This document shows, one piece after another, positions 52,564 through 63,974 of a stretch of 64,000 nucleotides of DNA. This DNA is from Acidimicrobiales bacterium (GTDB taxonomy: Bacteria; Actinomycetota; Acidimicrobiia; Acidimicrobiales; Palsa-688), in NCBI GenBank assembly GCA_036378675.1, contig DASUWA010000054.1, positions 62,001 through 126,000 on the forward strand, written 5' to 3'. The translations under genes were made by a program, and so were the position numbers. Within the stretch, counting starts at the first letter, position 1. Each line of letters begins with the position of its first letter. The notes below the pieces were generated by a model. It did no database searches, was not told where the DNA came from, and was given only the letters and a program-made list of their open reading frames with translations.

Positions 52564-54822
52564 TCAGGTTCTCGCCTGCTGCAACGCCGTCCATATCCTG
52601 TCGGGCGCCACCGGCATGTCGATATGCCGGACACCGAGATGCGAGATCGCGTCCACCACGGCGCTCTGTATCGCCGGAGTCGAACCGATCGTCCCCGACT
52701 CCCCGATCCCCTTCGCGCCCAACGCGTTGACCGGAGTCGGCGTCTCCATAGGAACGAGCTCGAAGCTTGGAAGTTCCGCAGCCGAGATCATCGCGTAGTC
52801 GGCCAGGTTCGCGGTGACCGGGTTGCCGTCGTCGTCGTAGCGCACTTCCTCCATCAGCGCCTGCGCGGCGCCCTGCGCGATGCCGCCGTGGCGCTGTCCT
52901 TCGGCAAGGAGCGGGTTGATGATGGTGCCGGCGTCGTCCACCGCGACGTGACGGTCAAGGCGCGCCCGGCCGGTCTCGACGTCGACCTCGACCACTGCGA
53001 CGTGCGCACCGAAGGGAAACGTCGGCGACGCAGGAGCCGACCGGTGCTCCACCCGGATCCCTGACTCGCCACCGGACTCTTTCGCCACCTCTGCCCACGT
53101 CTTCGACACTGCCGGCGTTCCCGCGACGTGGAAGCGTCCGTCCACCCGGTCGAGAGTGACGTCGTCCGGGTTGGCCTCGAGCATCGTCGCCGCGACCTTG
53201 CGCGCCTCGTCCACCAACTGGATCGAGGCTTCGTGCACGGCCAGGCCCCCGGACTGCAGGGAGCGCGACCCGAAAGTACCGATGCCGGAAGCGACGAGAT
53301 CGGTGTCGTTGGCGATGACCTCGATGTCTTCCATCGGGATCCCGAGCTGCTCGGAGGCGAGCATCGACCAGGCCGTCACGTGCCCCTGCCCGTGCGGCGA
53401 GCTACCGGTGAACACGCGGGCCTTACCGCTGGGCAGGACCTCGACAACGGCCAGCTCGCCGGTGTCGCCGGCGCCGTTGGTGATCTCCACATACGTGGAC
53501 ACCCCGATCCCGAGTTGGAGCGGGCCACCTGCGCTGCGCCGTCGCTTCTGCTCCTCGCGCAGCTTCTCGTAGCCCGATGCCTCGAGAGCCAGATCCAAAG
53601 CCCTGGCGTAGTCGCCGCTGTCGTACACGAAGCCCGTGGCCGTGCTGTAGGGGAAAGCATCAGTTGCGACAAGGTTCTTGCGCCGTACCTCGGCCGGGTC
53701 GGCTCCGATCTCGGCGGCGAAGAGATCCATAGCCCGCTCGATAGCGGCGGTCGCCTCTGGACGTCCGGCACCCCGGTAGGCGCCGATCGGGGTGGTGTTG
53801 GTCGCAACCGCAACCGCAGACGCGGAAATCTTGGGGATCGAGTAGGTGCCCGGCGCCATCATCCGGGTGAGGAAAGGCAGGAACGCGCCGATCGCGGGGT
53901 ACGCGCCGGCGTCTTGGACTACCTCGAGTCTGTAGGCGAGGACGTTTCCGTCGCGCGTGCCACCGATCGCGATGTCCTGTACCTGCGCGCGGCCGTGACC
54001 AAGGGCCAGCATGCTCTCCGAGCGGGTCTCCGTCCAGCGGGCCGGCCTGTTTGTTTCGCGAGCTGCCCAGGCGACGGCGACATCCTCCGGGTAGATCATC
54101 TTGGCCCCGAAACCTCCGCCCACGTCGGGGGCGATGACCCTCACGTTGGATGCGTCGAGTCCGAACGCCCCGACTAAGCCGTCCTTCGCTCCATGAGGTG
54201 CCTGGGTCGAAAGCCACAAGGTCAGCTTCCCGCCGGACCAGTCCGCCGCAGTGGATCGAACCTCGAGCGGGCAGGGAGCGACCCGCTGGTTGAGCATCCG
54301 CTGGCGAACGACTACCTCGCAGCCGTCGAAGAACCCCTCGGGCAGAGGCTCGCGGAAATCGGTCGCGACGTTCGAACCGTGCTCCGGGAACAGGTGCACT
54401 TCGCTCTCGAGCGCGCGAATCGGATCAATTACGGCAGGCAGCGGGTCGTAGTCCACGAGCACCGCCTCGGCTGCGTCCTCGCCCTGGTAGCGCTCCTCGG
54501 TCAACACCATCGCGACCGGTTCGCCGACGAAACGGACGACGTCCTTGGCGAGCGGGGTTCTGGCCATCACTTCAGGAATGCCCGGCAGACCGGCTGGGAG
54601 CGGGCCGATCGGTATGTCGTCAGCGGTGTAAACCGCAACGACTCCGGGACGCGCCTTCACCTCGCTGCTGTCGATGGAGACGATCCGTGCGTGCGCCTCA
54701 GGGGACCTGACGAAGGTGACCCACAGCGCGCCGTCCAGGGGAAGGTCGTCTCCGTAGACGCCGCCGGTGGTGAGGAACTTGGGGTCCTCGCGGCGGAGGA
54801 CCCGATTACCGAGAATGCTCAC
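52564..54822 (-). CDS. CoxL-like large subunit, second copy (form II)
   Basis: 752 residues, GTG start. Active-site loop AYRGAGR (about 345) and C-terminal [12 protein letters not shown] show an intact form II molybdenum hydroxylase large subunit. It is the first gene of the cox operon, 19 bp after ftsB, and is diverged from the large subunit encoded at 49695-52064. The two may form separate enzymes that share the small and medium subunits. Confidence 0.92.
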   Translation of the reverse strand: MSILGNRVLRREDPKFLTTGGVYGDDLPLDGALWVTFVRSPEAHARIVSIDSSEVKARPGVVAVYTADDIPIGPLPAGLPGIPEVMARTPLAKDVVRFVGEPVAMVLTEERYQGEDAAEAVLVDYDPLPAVIDPIRALESEVHLFPEHGSNVATDFREPLPEGFFDGCEVVVRQRMLNQRVAPCPLEVRSTAADWSGGKLTLWLSTQAPHGAKDGLVGAFGLDASNVRVIAPDVGGGFGAKMIYPEDVAVAWAARETNRPARWTETRSESMLALGHGRAQVQDIAIGGTRDGNVLAYRLEVVQDAGAYPAIGAFLPFLTRMMAPGTYSIPKISASAVAVATNTTPIGAYRGAGRPEATAAIERAMDLFAAEIGADPAEVRRKNLVATDAFPYSTATGFVYDSGDYARALDLALEASGYEKLREEQKRRRSAGGPLQLGIGVSTYVEITNGAGDTGELAVVEVLPSGKARVFTGSSPHGQGHVTAWSMLASEQLGIPMEDIEVIANDTDLVASGIGTFGSRSLQSGGLAVHEASIQLVDEARKVAATMLEANPDDVTLDRVDGRFHVAGTPAVSKTWAEVAKESGGESGIRVEHRSAPASPTFPFGAHVAVVEVDVETGRARLDRHVAVDDAGTIINPLLAEGQRHGGIAQGAAQALMEEVRYDDDGNPVTANLADYAMISAAELPSFELVPMETPTPVNALGAKGIGESGTIGSTPAIQSAVVDAISHLGVRHIDMPVAPDRIWTALQQART

Positions 54823-54841
54823 GCCAGCGAAGCTAGCTCAG

Positions 54842-56463
<1,622 letters not shown>

Positions 56464-56484
56464 TTAACAGTGTTGAAAAAGTTA

Positions 56485-57888
56485 CTAGGTCGGCGGCCTC
56501 GAAGCCTTCACCTCGTCCCAAAGCTCGTCGTTGACTTCGACTCCTCTGTCGGCTGCCAGCCGCTCAACCGCCATGAACCTCTCCCTGAACTTCGCAGACG
56601 CGTCTCGCAGCGCAGCTTCCGGATCGACGCCGAGATGGCGCGCCACGTTGACAACGGAGAACAGCACGTCGCCCAGCTCCTCGTTGACGGCGTGGTCGGA
56701 GGTGCCGATCGCCTGCTCGAGCTCGCCGAGCTCCTCGCGGATCTTGGGCCACGCGCCGGCCGCATTTTTCCAGTCGAAACCCACCGAAGCCGCCTTCGAC
56801 TGGACCTTGAACGCGTACAGCAGCGACGGGAGGCTCCCGGGAACGCCGTCCATCACGCTGGAGCGCCCCTTCTCCGCCTTCTTCAGCTCCTCCCAGTTCG
56901 GCATCGGTTGGCCCGGCGCGCCGAACACGTGCGGGTGGCGCTCGACTAGCTTGTCGTGGATTCCCCGGGCGACATCGGCGAGGGTGAACTGCCCGGCCTC
57001 GGCGGCCAGGGTCGCGTGGAAGACGACCTGGAAGAGGAGGTCGCCCAGCTCCTCTTCGAGATGCGCGTAGCCGGATGGTTCGTCGTCCTTAAGGTCGTCG
57101 ATGGCCTCCAGAACCTCGTAGGTCTCCTCGAGGAGATGCCGGGTGAGAGAGCGGTGGGTCTGCCTGCTGTCCCAGGGACAACGGGCACGCAAGGTTCGGA
57201 CCAGTTCGTCGAACCGGGCGAGCTCCGCGGCCACCGGATCGGCAAGCCCGGGTATCCAGATGGTGGTCAGGTGGTCCGGGGTCACCCGGTCGAGGTCGGC
57301 CCACGCGACGTTGGTGATCGTTTGATCGGGGAGACCGAGGCGCTGGAGCACCGTCACTTCTGGGCCATCGTCGATCGCCAGCTTGATCTCCGACAGCACC
57401 AGTTGCGTGTCGCACTGGGCTACGAGCATCGGCGCGCTCTCGCCGGCGGCTTCGACAGAAAAGCGGTGACCGTCGATGACTCTTGCGCCGGCTCGTAAGG
57501 GGTCGACCTCGAGCGCCGCCCAGGCCAGGTCGAGGAACGAGATAGCGGGCAGCACGAGCGTTTCGATGCGCTTGTCCGCGCGCAGAAGGTCGACGGATCT
57601 CTCGGCGACCAGGGGCGAGCCGGGCACCGCGTAGAGGACCTCGCCTTCGGCGAGCGCGGCCTCGACGAGCGAGTCGACGATCCCTGCGTAGACCTGGTCG
57701 AGGCTCGAGGCTCGGTCATATAAAAGGTCGAACGAAAGCGCCGGCTCTACAAGATGCGCGCTGGGGTGCCGCGAGGTGCGCACAAACCTCGTCACGACGC
57801 GGTCGATCTCTGACGATGCCGCTGCGGTGATAAGTGCGGGGTCGCCCGGACCGAGGCCTACAACAACGACCCGGCCGGTCGTCCTCAC
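56485..57888 (-). CDS. mazG: MazG nucleotide pyrophosphohydrolase with methylase-like N-terminus
   Basis: 467 residues from GTG 57888 (overlaps the upstream stop, GTGA). N-terminal tetrapyrrole methylase-like domain (VVVVGLGPGDPALIT, VLYAVPGSPLVAERS) followed by two MazG-type regions (LLEETYEVLEAID, EELGDLLFQVVFHA; REELGELEQAI, EELGDVLFSVVNVARH). The same fusion occurs as YabN in Bacillus. Removes aberrant nucleoside triphosphates. In the mfd-mazG-eno order. Confidence 0.9.
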   Translation of the reverse strand: MRTTGRVVVVGLGPGDPALITAAASSEIDRVVTRFVRTSRHPSAHLVEPALSFDLLYDRASSLDQVYAGIVDSLVEAALAEGEVLYAVPGSPLVAERSVDLLRADKRIETLVLPAISFLDLAWAALEVDPLRAGARVIDGHRFSVEAAGESAPMLVAQCDTQLVLSEIKLAIDDGPEVTVLQRLGLPDQTITNVAWADLDRVTPDHLTTIWIPGLADPVAAELARFDELVRTLRARCPWDSRQTHRSLTRHLLEETYEVLEAIDDLKDDEPSGYAHLEEELGDLLFQVVFHATLAAEAGQFTLADVARGIHDKLVERHPHVFGAPGQPMPNWEELKKAEKGRSSVMDGVPGSLPSLLYAFKVQSKAASVGFDWKNAAGAWPKIREELGELEQAIGTSDHAVNEELGDVLFSVVNVARHLGVDPEAALRDASAKFRERFMAVERLAADRGVEVNDELWDEVKASRPPT

Positions 57889-58802
57889 TGGGAAGAGCCG
57901 GGACTCTTGGGCGGTACCACCTGGCCTTGGCTCCAGCTGCCGTACTCGGGGTTGACCTTGACCCTCGCGGAAGTTAGGAGGCCCTGCACGACGGTGTTCG
58001 GCGCCCCCTGTGCGTTGATGATCGCGACCGAAATGGTCCGCTGAACTTGGGGGGTGAAGCCGATGTCGGTTCGGCTGGTTACCTGCACGACTTGGTACCC
58101 GTAGCTGGTCTTGATCGGCTGCGATACGCCGTTGACACCGAGCTGCATGACCGCCTGCCGGAAACCCGATGACTGGTTTTCGAACCGGGCCTGGTCGTAA
58201 CACACCTCGGAGCCGCCGGGGTTAGTGCTCGCGCTCAGCTGCTGCGCCTGCTGAAGCGAGAACGTCGCCGCTTCCAGCAAGCAGACCTGGCTGAAGAAGT
58301 ACTGCTTGTACTGTTGGTAGACGCGCTGCAGGGTGGCGGTACCGATCGAGGGGGGGGTGATGGCGGCGTCCTCGGCAAGCCGCATCGAGAGCGTGTTCCG
58401 GAACGCTGGCGTGAAGCTGGTCCACCCGATCTGGCTGATCTCGCTCACCGCCCGGGCCGCCGACAGCGTCGCGATGTCAGGCGCCTGCTGATGCGCGCTG
58501 AGACTGTGGTGGATGAGGCTCGCCGTGACGATGTTGCTGAGGATGCTGGCCACCCATGCCGAGTTGTAGGTGCCTGGTGCGAAACCAGCGACCGTGACAC
58601 CCGATTGACCGTTCGCGGAGTCGAACGCGGCAACGTACTGCTTGTTGGCGGACCAGTTGCGCAGCTCGGCGTTGAGGGCGGTCTGTTTGATCACATGCTT
58701 GTTCGCCACCGCCGCGTACGGGGAGGTGTCGCAAGAGGTCGCGGTTAGGGGGACGATCGCCAGCAGGGCGGCCGTCGGAAGGAGTCGTGTCAGGGGTCTC
58801 AC
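57885..58802 (-). CDS. SurA/PpiC-like lipoprotein foldase
   Basis: 305 residues from GTG 58802 (overlaps the mfd stop). Signal peptide with lipobox ending at Cys24 (TATSC). The central part follows the SurA N-domain pattern and the later part (GFRQAVMQLGVNGVSQPIKTSYGYQVVQVTSR) looks like a parvulin-type prolyl isomerase domain. Exported lipoprotein that probably assists folding. In Mycobacterium an lpqU lipoprotein gene lies in this general place but is a different family. Confidence 0.78.
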   Translation of the reverse strand: MRPLTRLLPTAALLAIVPLTATSCDTSPYAAVANKHVIKQTALNAELRNWSANKQYVAAFDSANGQSGVTVAGFAPGTYNSAWVASILSNIVTASLIHHSLSAHQQAPDIATLSAARAVSEISQIGWTSFTPAFRNTLSMRLAEDAAITPPSIGTATLQRVYQQYKQYFFSQVCLLEAATFSLQQAQQLSASTNPGGSEVCYDQARFENQSSGFRQAVMQLGVNGVSQPIKTSYGYQVVQVTSRTDIGFTPQVQRTISVAIINAQGAPNTVVQGLLTSARVKVNPEYGSWSQGQVVPPKSPGSSQ

Positions 58803-61800
58803 GGCGCCGGTGATGCTACCGGCGGGGCTAGCTGGGCTAGCAAGGCGGCAAGGTCGGACGCCGGGTCGGCGCCGCGAGGAAGGGGTATGACCAGCTGACC
58901 GGAATCCTCCTTGAACACGGCCTTCGGAGCGATCCGGCTGAGCCGGACCTTCTGGCTGGCCTTCAGCTCGATCGGCGACAGCCTGGCGGTGAACCCGGCC
59001 GCATTGAGGCCGGCTCCGCCGGTGACCACGGCAACCTCGTGTATGCCGAGGCGGGAGCACTCGGCGCGGAGGTGACCGATGCGCAGCAGCGCCTTCGCCG
59101 GGTCGGGAAGGGGTCCGTAGCGGTCGAGCCACTCGTTTTCGATGTCGTCGACCTCGTCGTGGGTCGTGACCGTCGCAAGCCTGCGGTAGGCCTCGAGGCG
59201 CAGGTCCTCCCGGGCCACGTAGTCCGCCGGCAGGTTCGCGGTCATCGGCAGATCGAGCTTGATCTCGGCCGGCGGCCGCAGCTCCTCCCCCTTCAGCTCG
59301 GCGACGGCTTCCGAAACCATCTGGACGTACAGGTCGTACCCGACGGCAGCGATGTGCCCGGACTGGTCGCCCCCCAGGAGGTTCCCGGCGCCGCGGATCT
59401 CGAGATCGCGCATGGCGATCTTGAAACCGGAGCCGAGCTCGGTGTGCTCACCGATCGTGCGCAGCCTCTCGTAGGCGTCCTCGGAGAGAACCTGGTCCGG
59501 CGGGAACAGAAGGTACGCATACGCCCGCTGGCCGGCGCGGCCGACTCGCCCGCGCAGCTGGTGAAGCTGACCGAGGCCCAGGCGATCCGCGCGATCGACC
59601 ACGAGCGTGTTGACGGTCGGCATGTCGATGCCCGACTCGATGATCGTCGTGCACACGAGGACGTCGTACTCGCCCTCCCAGAAGTCGAACACCACCTTCT
59701 CGAGAGCCCCTTCGTCCATTTGCCCGTGCGCGACAGCCACCCTCGCTTCGGGCACCAGGGCACGGACTTCCGCGGCGACCTTCTCGATGTCCGACACCCG
59801 GTTGTGGACGAAGAAGACCTGGCCTTCACGAAGCAGCTCTCTCCTGATTGCTTCGGCAACGGCTCGCTCGTCGTATTCGCCGACGTAGGTGAGGATCGGT
59901 TGACGCTCCGCCGGCGGTGTGTGCAGGAGGGTGAGGTCGCGGATCCCGGTCAGGCTCATCTCGAGAGTTCTCGGGATTGGAGTCGCGGTGAGGGTCAGTA
60001 CGTCGACGTCAGTTCTCAGCTTCTTTATCGCTTCCTTGTGGGAAACCCCGAAGCGTTGTTCCTCGTCTACGACCAGCAGGCCCAGATCCTTGAACTTCAG
60101 ACCTTCGGAGAGGAGCTTGTGGGTACCGATCACCACGTCGACAGACCCATCGGCAAGCCCCTGCTCGACCTGCCTCGACTGCGAGGGGGTGAGGAAGCGC
60201 GAGAGCATTTCGACCCGGACTGGATACCCGGCGTACCTGTCGGAGAAGGTCTGTAAATGCTGCGCCGCGAGGAGAGTGGTCGGCACGAGGATGGCCACCT
60301 GCTTGCCGTCCTGAACTGCTTTGAACGCAGCCCTGACGGCCACTTCGGTCTTGCCGAATCCGACGTCCCCGCAAACGAGCCGGTCCATCGGAGCCTGCAC
60401 TTCCATATCCGCTTTGACGTCGTCGATGGCTTTGAGCTGATCGGGGGTCTCGTTGTACGGGAAGGCCGATTCGAGCTCCCCTTGCCAGGGCGTGTCCTGC
60501 GCGAAGGCGTGGCCGGGGGAGTTGACGCGCTTCTGGTAGAGGACCACCAGCTCCTGGGCGATCTCGCGGACCGCGGAGCGCACACGCGATTTCGCCTTCT
60601 GCCAGTCGGAGCCGTTGAGGCGGTTGAGCGACGGCGCTTCCCCTCCGGTGTAAGGGCGCAGCAGGTCCACCTGGTCCGAAGGGACGTAGAGCTTGTCGCC
60701 GCCCTTGTACTCGAGGAGGAGGTAGTCGCGCTCGACGCCGGCGATCGACCGGCGAACCATGCCTGCAAAACGCCCGACGCCGTGCTGGTAGTGCACCACG
60801 TACGCGCCGGTCTTCAGATCGTCGAAGTAGGTCTCCGCGCTGCGGGCCCTGGCGCGAGGGCGCCTATGGGCACGCCGCCGGCCGGTGATGTCGCCCTCGG
60901 CGAGGACGGCGATCTTCGCGGCGGGATACAAGAAACCTCTCTCGAGGGGTTGAACGACGACGGACGCTCCCGCGGAAGCCAGAGCCTTGTGCGCATCCAG
61001 CCCGGCGCGGTTTGGTTCGGTGGCGCTTGGCTCGATGAGCGCGGCGTCGATGCCGTGGTCGTTGAGGAGCGCGGAAAGCCGGGCGCCACTTCCCCGCCCT
61101 TCCGCGCACACGACGATCCGGTACCCGTCGGCCTTGAACTGGCGCAGCTGCCCCATGAGCCGTTCGCCACCCCCGACGACAGGGTCCCACCCGGTTGCGG
61201 CAACCACTTCCGTGCCCGGGTTCTCCGGGGCCGCGGTCAACGTCCACGCGGCGGCCTTGGTGTGGGCAAGGAGCCGATCGAACGGAAGATGCAGGCGGGG
61301 GAAATCGTCGCCGCCGGCGCCCCACGTCTGCGCGAGCGTGCCCGCCAGGGCGGCCTCTTCGTCGAGGAGTTCGGCCGCGCGGTCGCGCATCCGGCGGGGC
61401 TCTACCAGCACCACGAGCGCGTCGTCTGGAAGAAGATCGACGAGGAGGTGCTCCTCCGGCGCTAGCCACGGCAGCCACGACTCCATCCCGTCGAAGACCT
61501 GACCGTCGGCGATCCGCTCCCACTGCTGCCGTCCCCACGGGGCGTCCCCGGAGAGCGCGACCGCACGGTCGCGGACTTCTTCGGTTGGGCGAACCTCGCG
61601 ACACGCGAACAGCTCCACGCAGTCGACATCTCCGGTGGAACGCTGGTCTCCCACGGAGAACTCGCTCAGACGGTCCACCTCGTCGCCCCACAGATCGACC
61701 CTCACGGGGACGTCGTCGGTGGCCCCGAAGACGTCGACGATCGAACCTCTCACAGCGACCTCGCCGCGGTGCTCGACCTGGTACTCCCGCCTGTACCCGA

Positions 61801-62383
61801 ACGAGATCAGCCGGGCGACGAGGTCCTGGGGATCGACCTGATCGCCCTTGTTGATGATGATCGGGTCGGTTTCCTCGACGTGGGGTCCCAGCCGTTGCAG
61901 CAGGGAGCGGACCGGCGCGATGAGCACCCGCGGCGTGCGCGCCGAACCGCTTCGAAGCCGCCACATCGTGCGGAGGCGCCGGCCCATCGTCTCGAGGCTC
62001 GGGCTGACCCTCTCGAACGGGAGGGTCTCCCAGGCCGGGCACAGGTCGACCTCGCCGGCCCCGATGAACGCGGCGACGTCGTTGGCGAGGCGTTCCGCCT
62101 CAGCGTTGGTGGCAACTGCGACGACGAGCGGACGCCGGCCTGACGCGTCGGCTATGCCGGCGAGCGCGAACGCCCTCGCCGGCTCCGGCACCGCGACGAC
62201 GGCATTCCGGAGATCGCGCAGAGCGGTGAACGTCTCGTCGGTGCGGAGCAGGGGGAGAAGGGGCGAAAGCACGGCGGCGGGCGATCCGGCCACGGGAGTT
62301 TTGGCCGCGGGAGTTGCAGCCGCGGGAGGTTTGGCCGCGGGAGTTGTGGAGGGAGCTGGGGGCGTGCCGGGCACTTCACCCAT
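58799..62383 (-). CDS. mfd: Mfd, transcription-repair coupling factor
   Basis: 1194 residues. UvrB-interacting region, CarD-like RNA polymerase-binding domain (about 500-560), helicase motor with Walker A GDVGFGKTE (about 670) and DEEQ (about 771), and the C-terminal TRCF domain. Removes RNA polymerase stalled at DNA damage. The N-terminus has a run of five-residue repeats (TPAAK type) that is absent from most homologues. Overlaps pth by 8 bp. Confidence 0.97.
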   Translation of the reverse strand: MGEVPGTPPAPSTTPAAKPPAAATPAAKTPVAGSPAAVLSPLLPLLRTDETFTALRDLRNAVVAVPEPARAFALAGIADASGRRPLVVAVATNAEAERLANDVAAFIGAGEVDLCPAWETLPFERVSPSLETMGRRLRTMWRLRSGSARTPRVLIAPVRSLLQRLGPHVEETDPIIINKGDQVDPQDLVARLISFGYRREYQVEHRGEVAVRGSIVDVFGATDDVPVRVDLWGDEVDRLSEFSVGDQRSTGDVDCVELFACREVRPTEEVRDRAVALSGDAPWGRQQWERIADGQVFDGMESWLPWLAPEEHLLVDLLPDDALVVLVEPRRMRDRAAELLDEEAALAGTLAQTWGAGGDDFPRLHLPFDRLLAHTKAAAWTLTAAPENPGTEVVAATGWDPVVGGGERLMGQLRQFKADGYRIVVCAEGRGSGARLSALLNDHGIDAALIEPSATEPNRAGLDAHKALASAGASVVVQPLERGFLYPAAKIAVLAEGDITGRRRAHRRPRARARSAETYFDDLKTGAYVVHYQHGVGRFAGMVRRSIAGVERDYLLLEYKGGDKLYVPSDQVDLLRPYTGGEAPSLNRLNGSDWQKAKSRVRSAVREIAQELVVLYQKRVNSPGHAFAQDTPWQGELESAFPYNETPDQLKAIDDVKADMEVQAPMDRLVCGDVGFGKTEVAVRAAFKAVQDGKQVAILVPTTLLAAQHLQTFSDRYAGYPVRVEMLSRFLTPSQSRQVEQGLADGSVDVVIGTHKLLSEGLKFKDLGLLVVDEEQRFGVSHKEAIKKLRTDVDVLTLTATPIPRTLEMSLTGIRDLTLLHTPPAERQPILTYVGEYDERAVAEAIRRELLREGQVFFVHNRVSDIEKVAAEVRALVPEARVAVAHGQMDEGALEKVVFDFWEGEYDVLVCTTIIESGIDMPTVNTLVVDRADRLGLGQLHQLRGRVGRAGQRAYAYLLFPPDQVLSEDAYERLRTIGEHTELGSGFKIAMRDLEIRGAGNLLGGDQSGHIAAVGYDLYVQMVSEAVAELKGEELRPPAEIKLDLPMTANLPADYVAREDLRLEAYRRLATVTTHDEVDDIENEWLDRYGPLPDPAKALLRIGHLRAECSRLGIHEVAVVTGGAGLNAAGFTARLSPIELKASQKVRLSRIAPKAVFKEDSGQLVIPLPRGADPASDLAALLAQLAPPVASPAP

Positions 62384-62975
62384 TGAACCGGTTCTGGGCG
62401 GAAGAAACGCCGTGCTCCAGGATCCATTCGACCGCGTCCGCGGCGACCTCGATGCTCACGGCGAGCTCCTCGCGGTCCTTTCGGGAGGGTGCGTTCAGCA
62501 CGTGGTCGGCACCTTTTTCCTTGCCACCCGGAGGCTTGCCGATCCCGATACGCACCCGGCTGAACTCGTCGGAGTGCAGGTGCGCTTTGATCGAACGGAG
62601 ACCGTTGTGGCCGGCTAGTCCCCCGCCGGCCTTCACCCGCACGACTCCCAGCGGCAGGTCAAGCTCGTCGTGAACGATCACCAGGTCGGTCAGATCATCG
62701 ATCCCGAACCTGCGGACGAGGCGGGTGACGGAACGGCCGGACTCGTTGACGTAGGTCTGCGGGAACGCGAGAGCCAGCCGGCGGCTGTCCACGCGCACCT
62801 CGCTGACGAGAGCATCCTCCTTGCCGCGTTTGAGGCGACCACCGTGCCGCTTGGCAAGGAGTGCGACCACGTCCGCGCCGGCGTTGTGCCGGGTGTGCGC
62901 GTACTCGGCGCCCGGGTTGCCGAGCCCGACTGCCAGAAGGTCCGAAGGGGTGCCGGACCGCGCCCGGCCGAGCAG
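62376..62975 (-). CDS. pth: Pth, peptidyl-tRNA hydrolase (CTG start)
   Basis: 199 residues. Catalytic His30 in TRHNAGAD, with VGLGNPGAEYAHTRHNAG and the VHDELDLP, GGGLAGHNGLRS motifs. The first ATG/GTG/TTG in frame (GTG 62870) would remove the catalytic His. The frame begins just after the rplY stop: CTG 62975-62973, with AGGAGG (62986-62981) 5 nt upstream. Releases peptides from tRNA. Confidence 0.92.
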   Translation of the reverse strand: MLGRARSGTPSDLLAVGLGNPGAEYAHTRHNAGADVVALLAKRHGGRLKRGKEDALVSEVRVDSRRLALAFPQTYVNESGRSVTRLVRRFGIDDLTDLVIVHDELDLPLGVVRVKAGGGLAGHNGLRSIKAHLHSDEFSRVRIGIGKPPGGKEKGADHVLNAPSRKDREELAVSIEVAADAVEWILEHGVSSAQNRFNG

Positions 62976-63695
62976 CTAGCCCTCCTCGGACTGGGAAGCC
63001 CCCTCGCCGGGGGCCGCGCCCTCGCCTTCGCCGGCTCCGGCCCCCGCAGCGGCCGCCTCGCCCTCGGCAGGTGCTCCCTCGGCAGCAGCTTCGGCGGCTT
63101 CGGCAGCTTCGGCTTCGATCGCTTCGATCTCGGCCGCAGCCCGGCTGAGTGCGCCCTGGGCGATCACCTCTTCGGAGCTCACCTCGGTCGTCACGCCGGC
63201 GGGAAGCTTCAGGTCGCCGACCCGAATGGCCTCACCGATGGTGAGGGCGGAGATGTCGACTTCGATGTGGCCGGGGATCTTGTCCGGAGTCGCCTTCACG
63301 GTGAGTGAGTTGAGTTGCTGCTCGACCAGGCCGCGCTCTTGCTCGACCGCCTTCGCCTCACCGGTCAGGACCAGCGGAACTTCGGCGGAGATCACCTCGT
63401 CGCGGCGGACGATCAGGAAGTCGACGTGAAGAACCGTGTGGCGAACCGGATGGCGCTGCAGCGAACGGGCGAGCGCCAGATGGGTCTCCGAGCCGATCTT
63501 GAGGGAAAGAAGCTGGTTGAGGCCCGCCTGGCCTGAGAGCGCGTGCCGGAGCTCGCGCCCGTCGACCGACACCGACCGGCCCTCTGCTCCATGCCCGTAC
63601 ACGACGGCCGGGATGCGTCCGGCAGCCCGCAGGCGGCGCGACGCCGCCGAGCCGATCGTTCGGCCGGCCTCGGCCACCAGAGTTACTTCAGCCAT
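62976..63695 (-). CDS. rplY: 50S ribosomal protein L25 (CTC type)
   Basis: 239 residues. N-terminal L25 domain (RTIGSAASRRLRAAGRIPAVVYG) and the CTC C-terminal domain, which binds 5S rRNA, followed by an acidic Ala/Glu/Gly-rich tail of about 60 residues. Its stop is directly followed by the pth start. Confidence 0.95.
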   Translation of the reverse strand: MAEVTLVAEAGRTIGSAASRRLRAAGRIPAVVYGHGAEGRSVSVDGRELRHALSGQAGLNQLLSLKIGSETHLALARSLQRHPVRHTVLHVDFLIVRRDEVISAEVPLVLTGEAKAVEQERGLVEQQLNSLTVKATPDKIPGHIEVDISALTIGEAIRVGDLKLPAGVTTEVSSEEVIAQGALSRAAAEIEAIEAEAAEAAEAAAEGAPAEGEAAAAGAGAGEGEGAAPGEGASQSEEG

Positions 63696-63974
63696 CGAAA
63701 CGCGCTCCTGCCACGGGGATACGACGAGGGGACCGGTGGAGTTTAGCGGGTTGGGCCGGCGTGGCCTTTGGCGGGTGTGGCCGGCGGCGCGGGGCGTGGC
63801 CGGCGGGCGGGTGCGGCCGACGAGTCGGGGCCGGTTCGGGCAGCGGTGGCCGGTCGCTTCTGGGTGTAACTCTGCGCTTCGGGCGTGGAATTGAGCCGTA
63901 GGGTGCTCGTTCTTACGCCCAAACGTGAAATGGCCAACCCGGAAGCGGCATGGGCAGGCGGCGCCGGCGACGCC
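63696..63974. other. Intergenic region with repetitive GC-rich sequence
   Basis: 279 bp with no credible gene. GTGGCCGGCGG-like words recur at about 63770-63850. CGCTTCTGGGTGTAAC (63855-63870) and CGCTTCGGGCGTGGAA are 20 bp apart, and TTACGCCCAAACG lies at 63914 and on. The function is unknown; the rplY promoter should be here. Confidence 0.5.
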
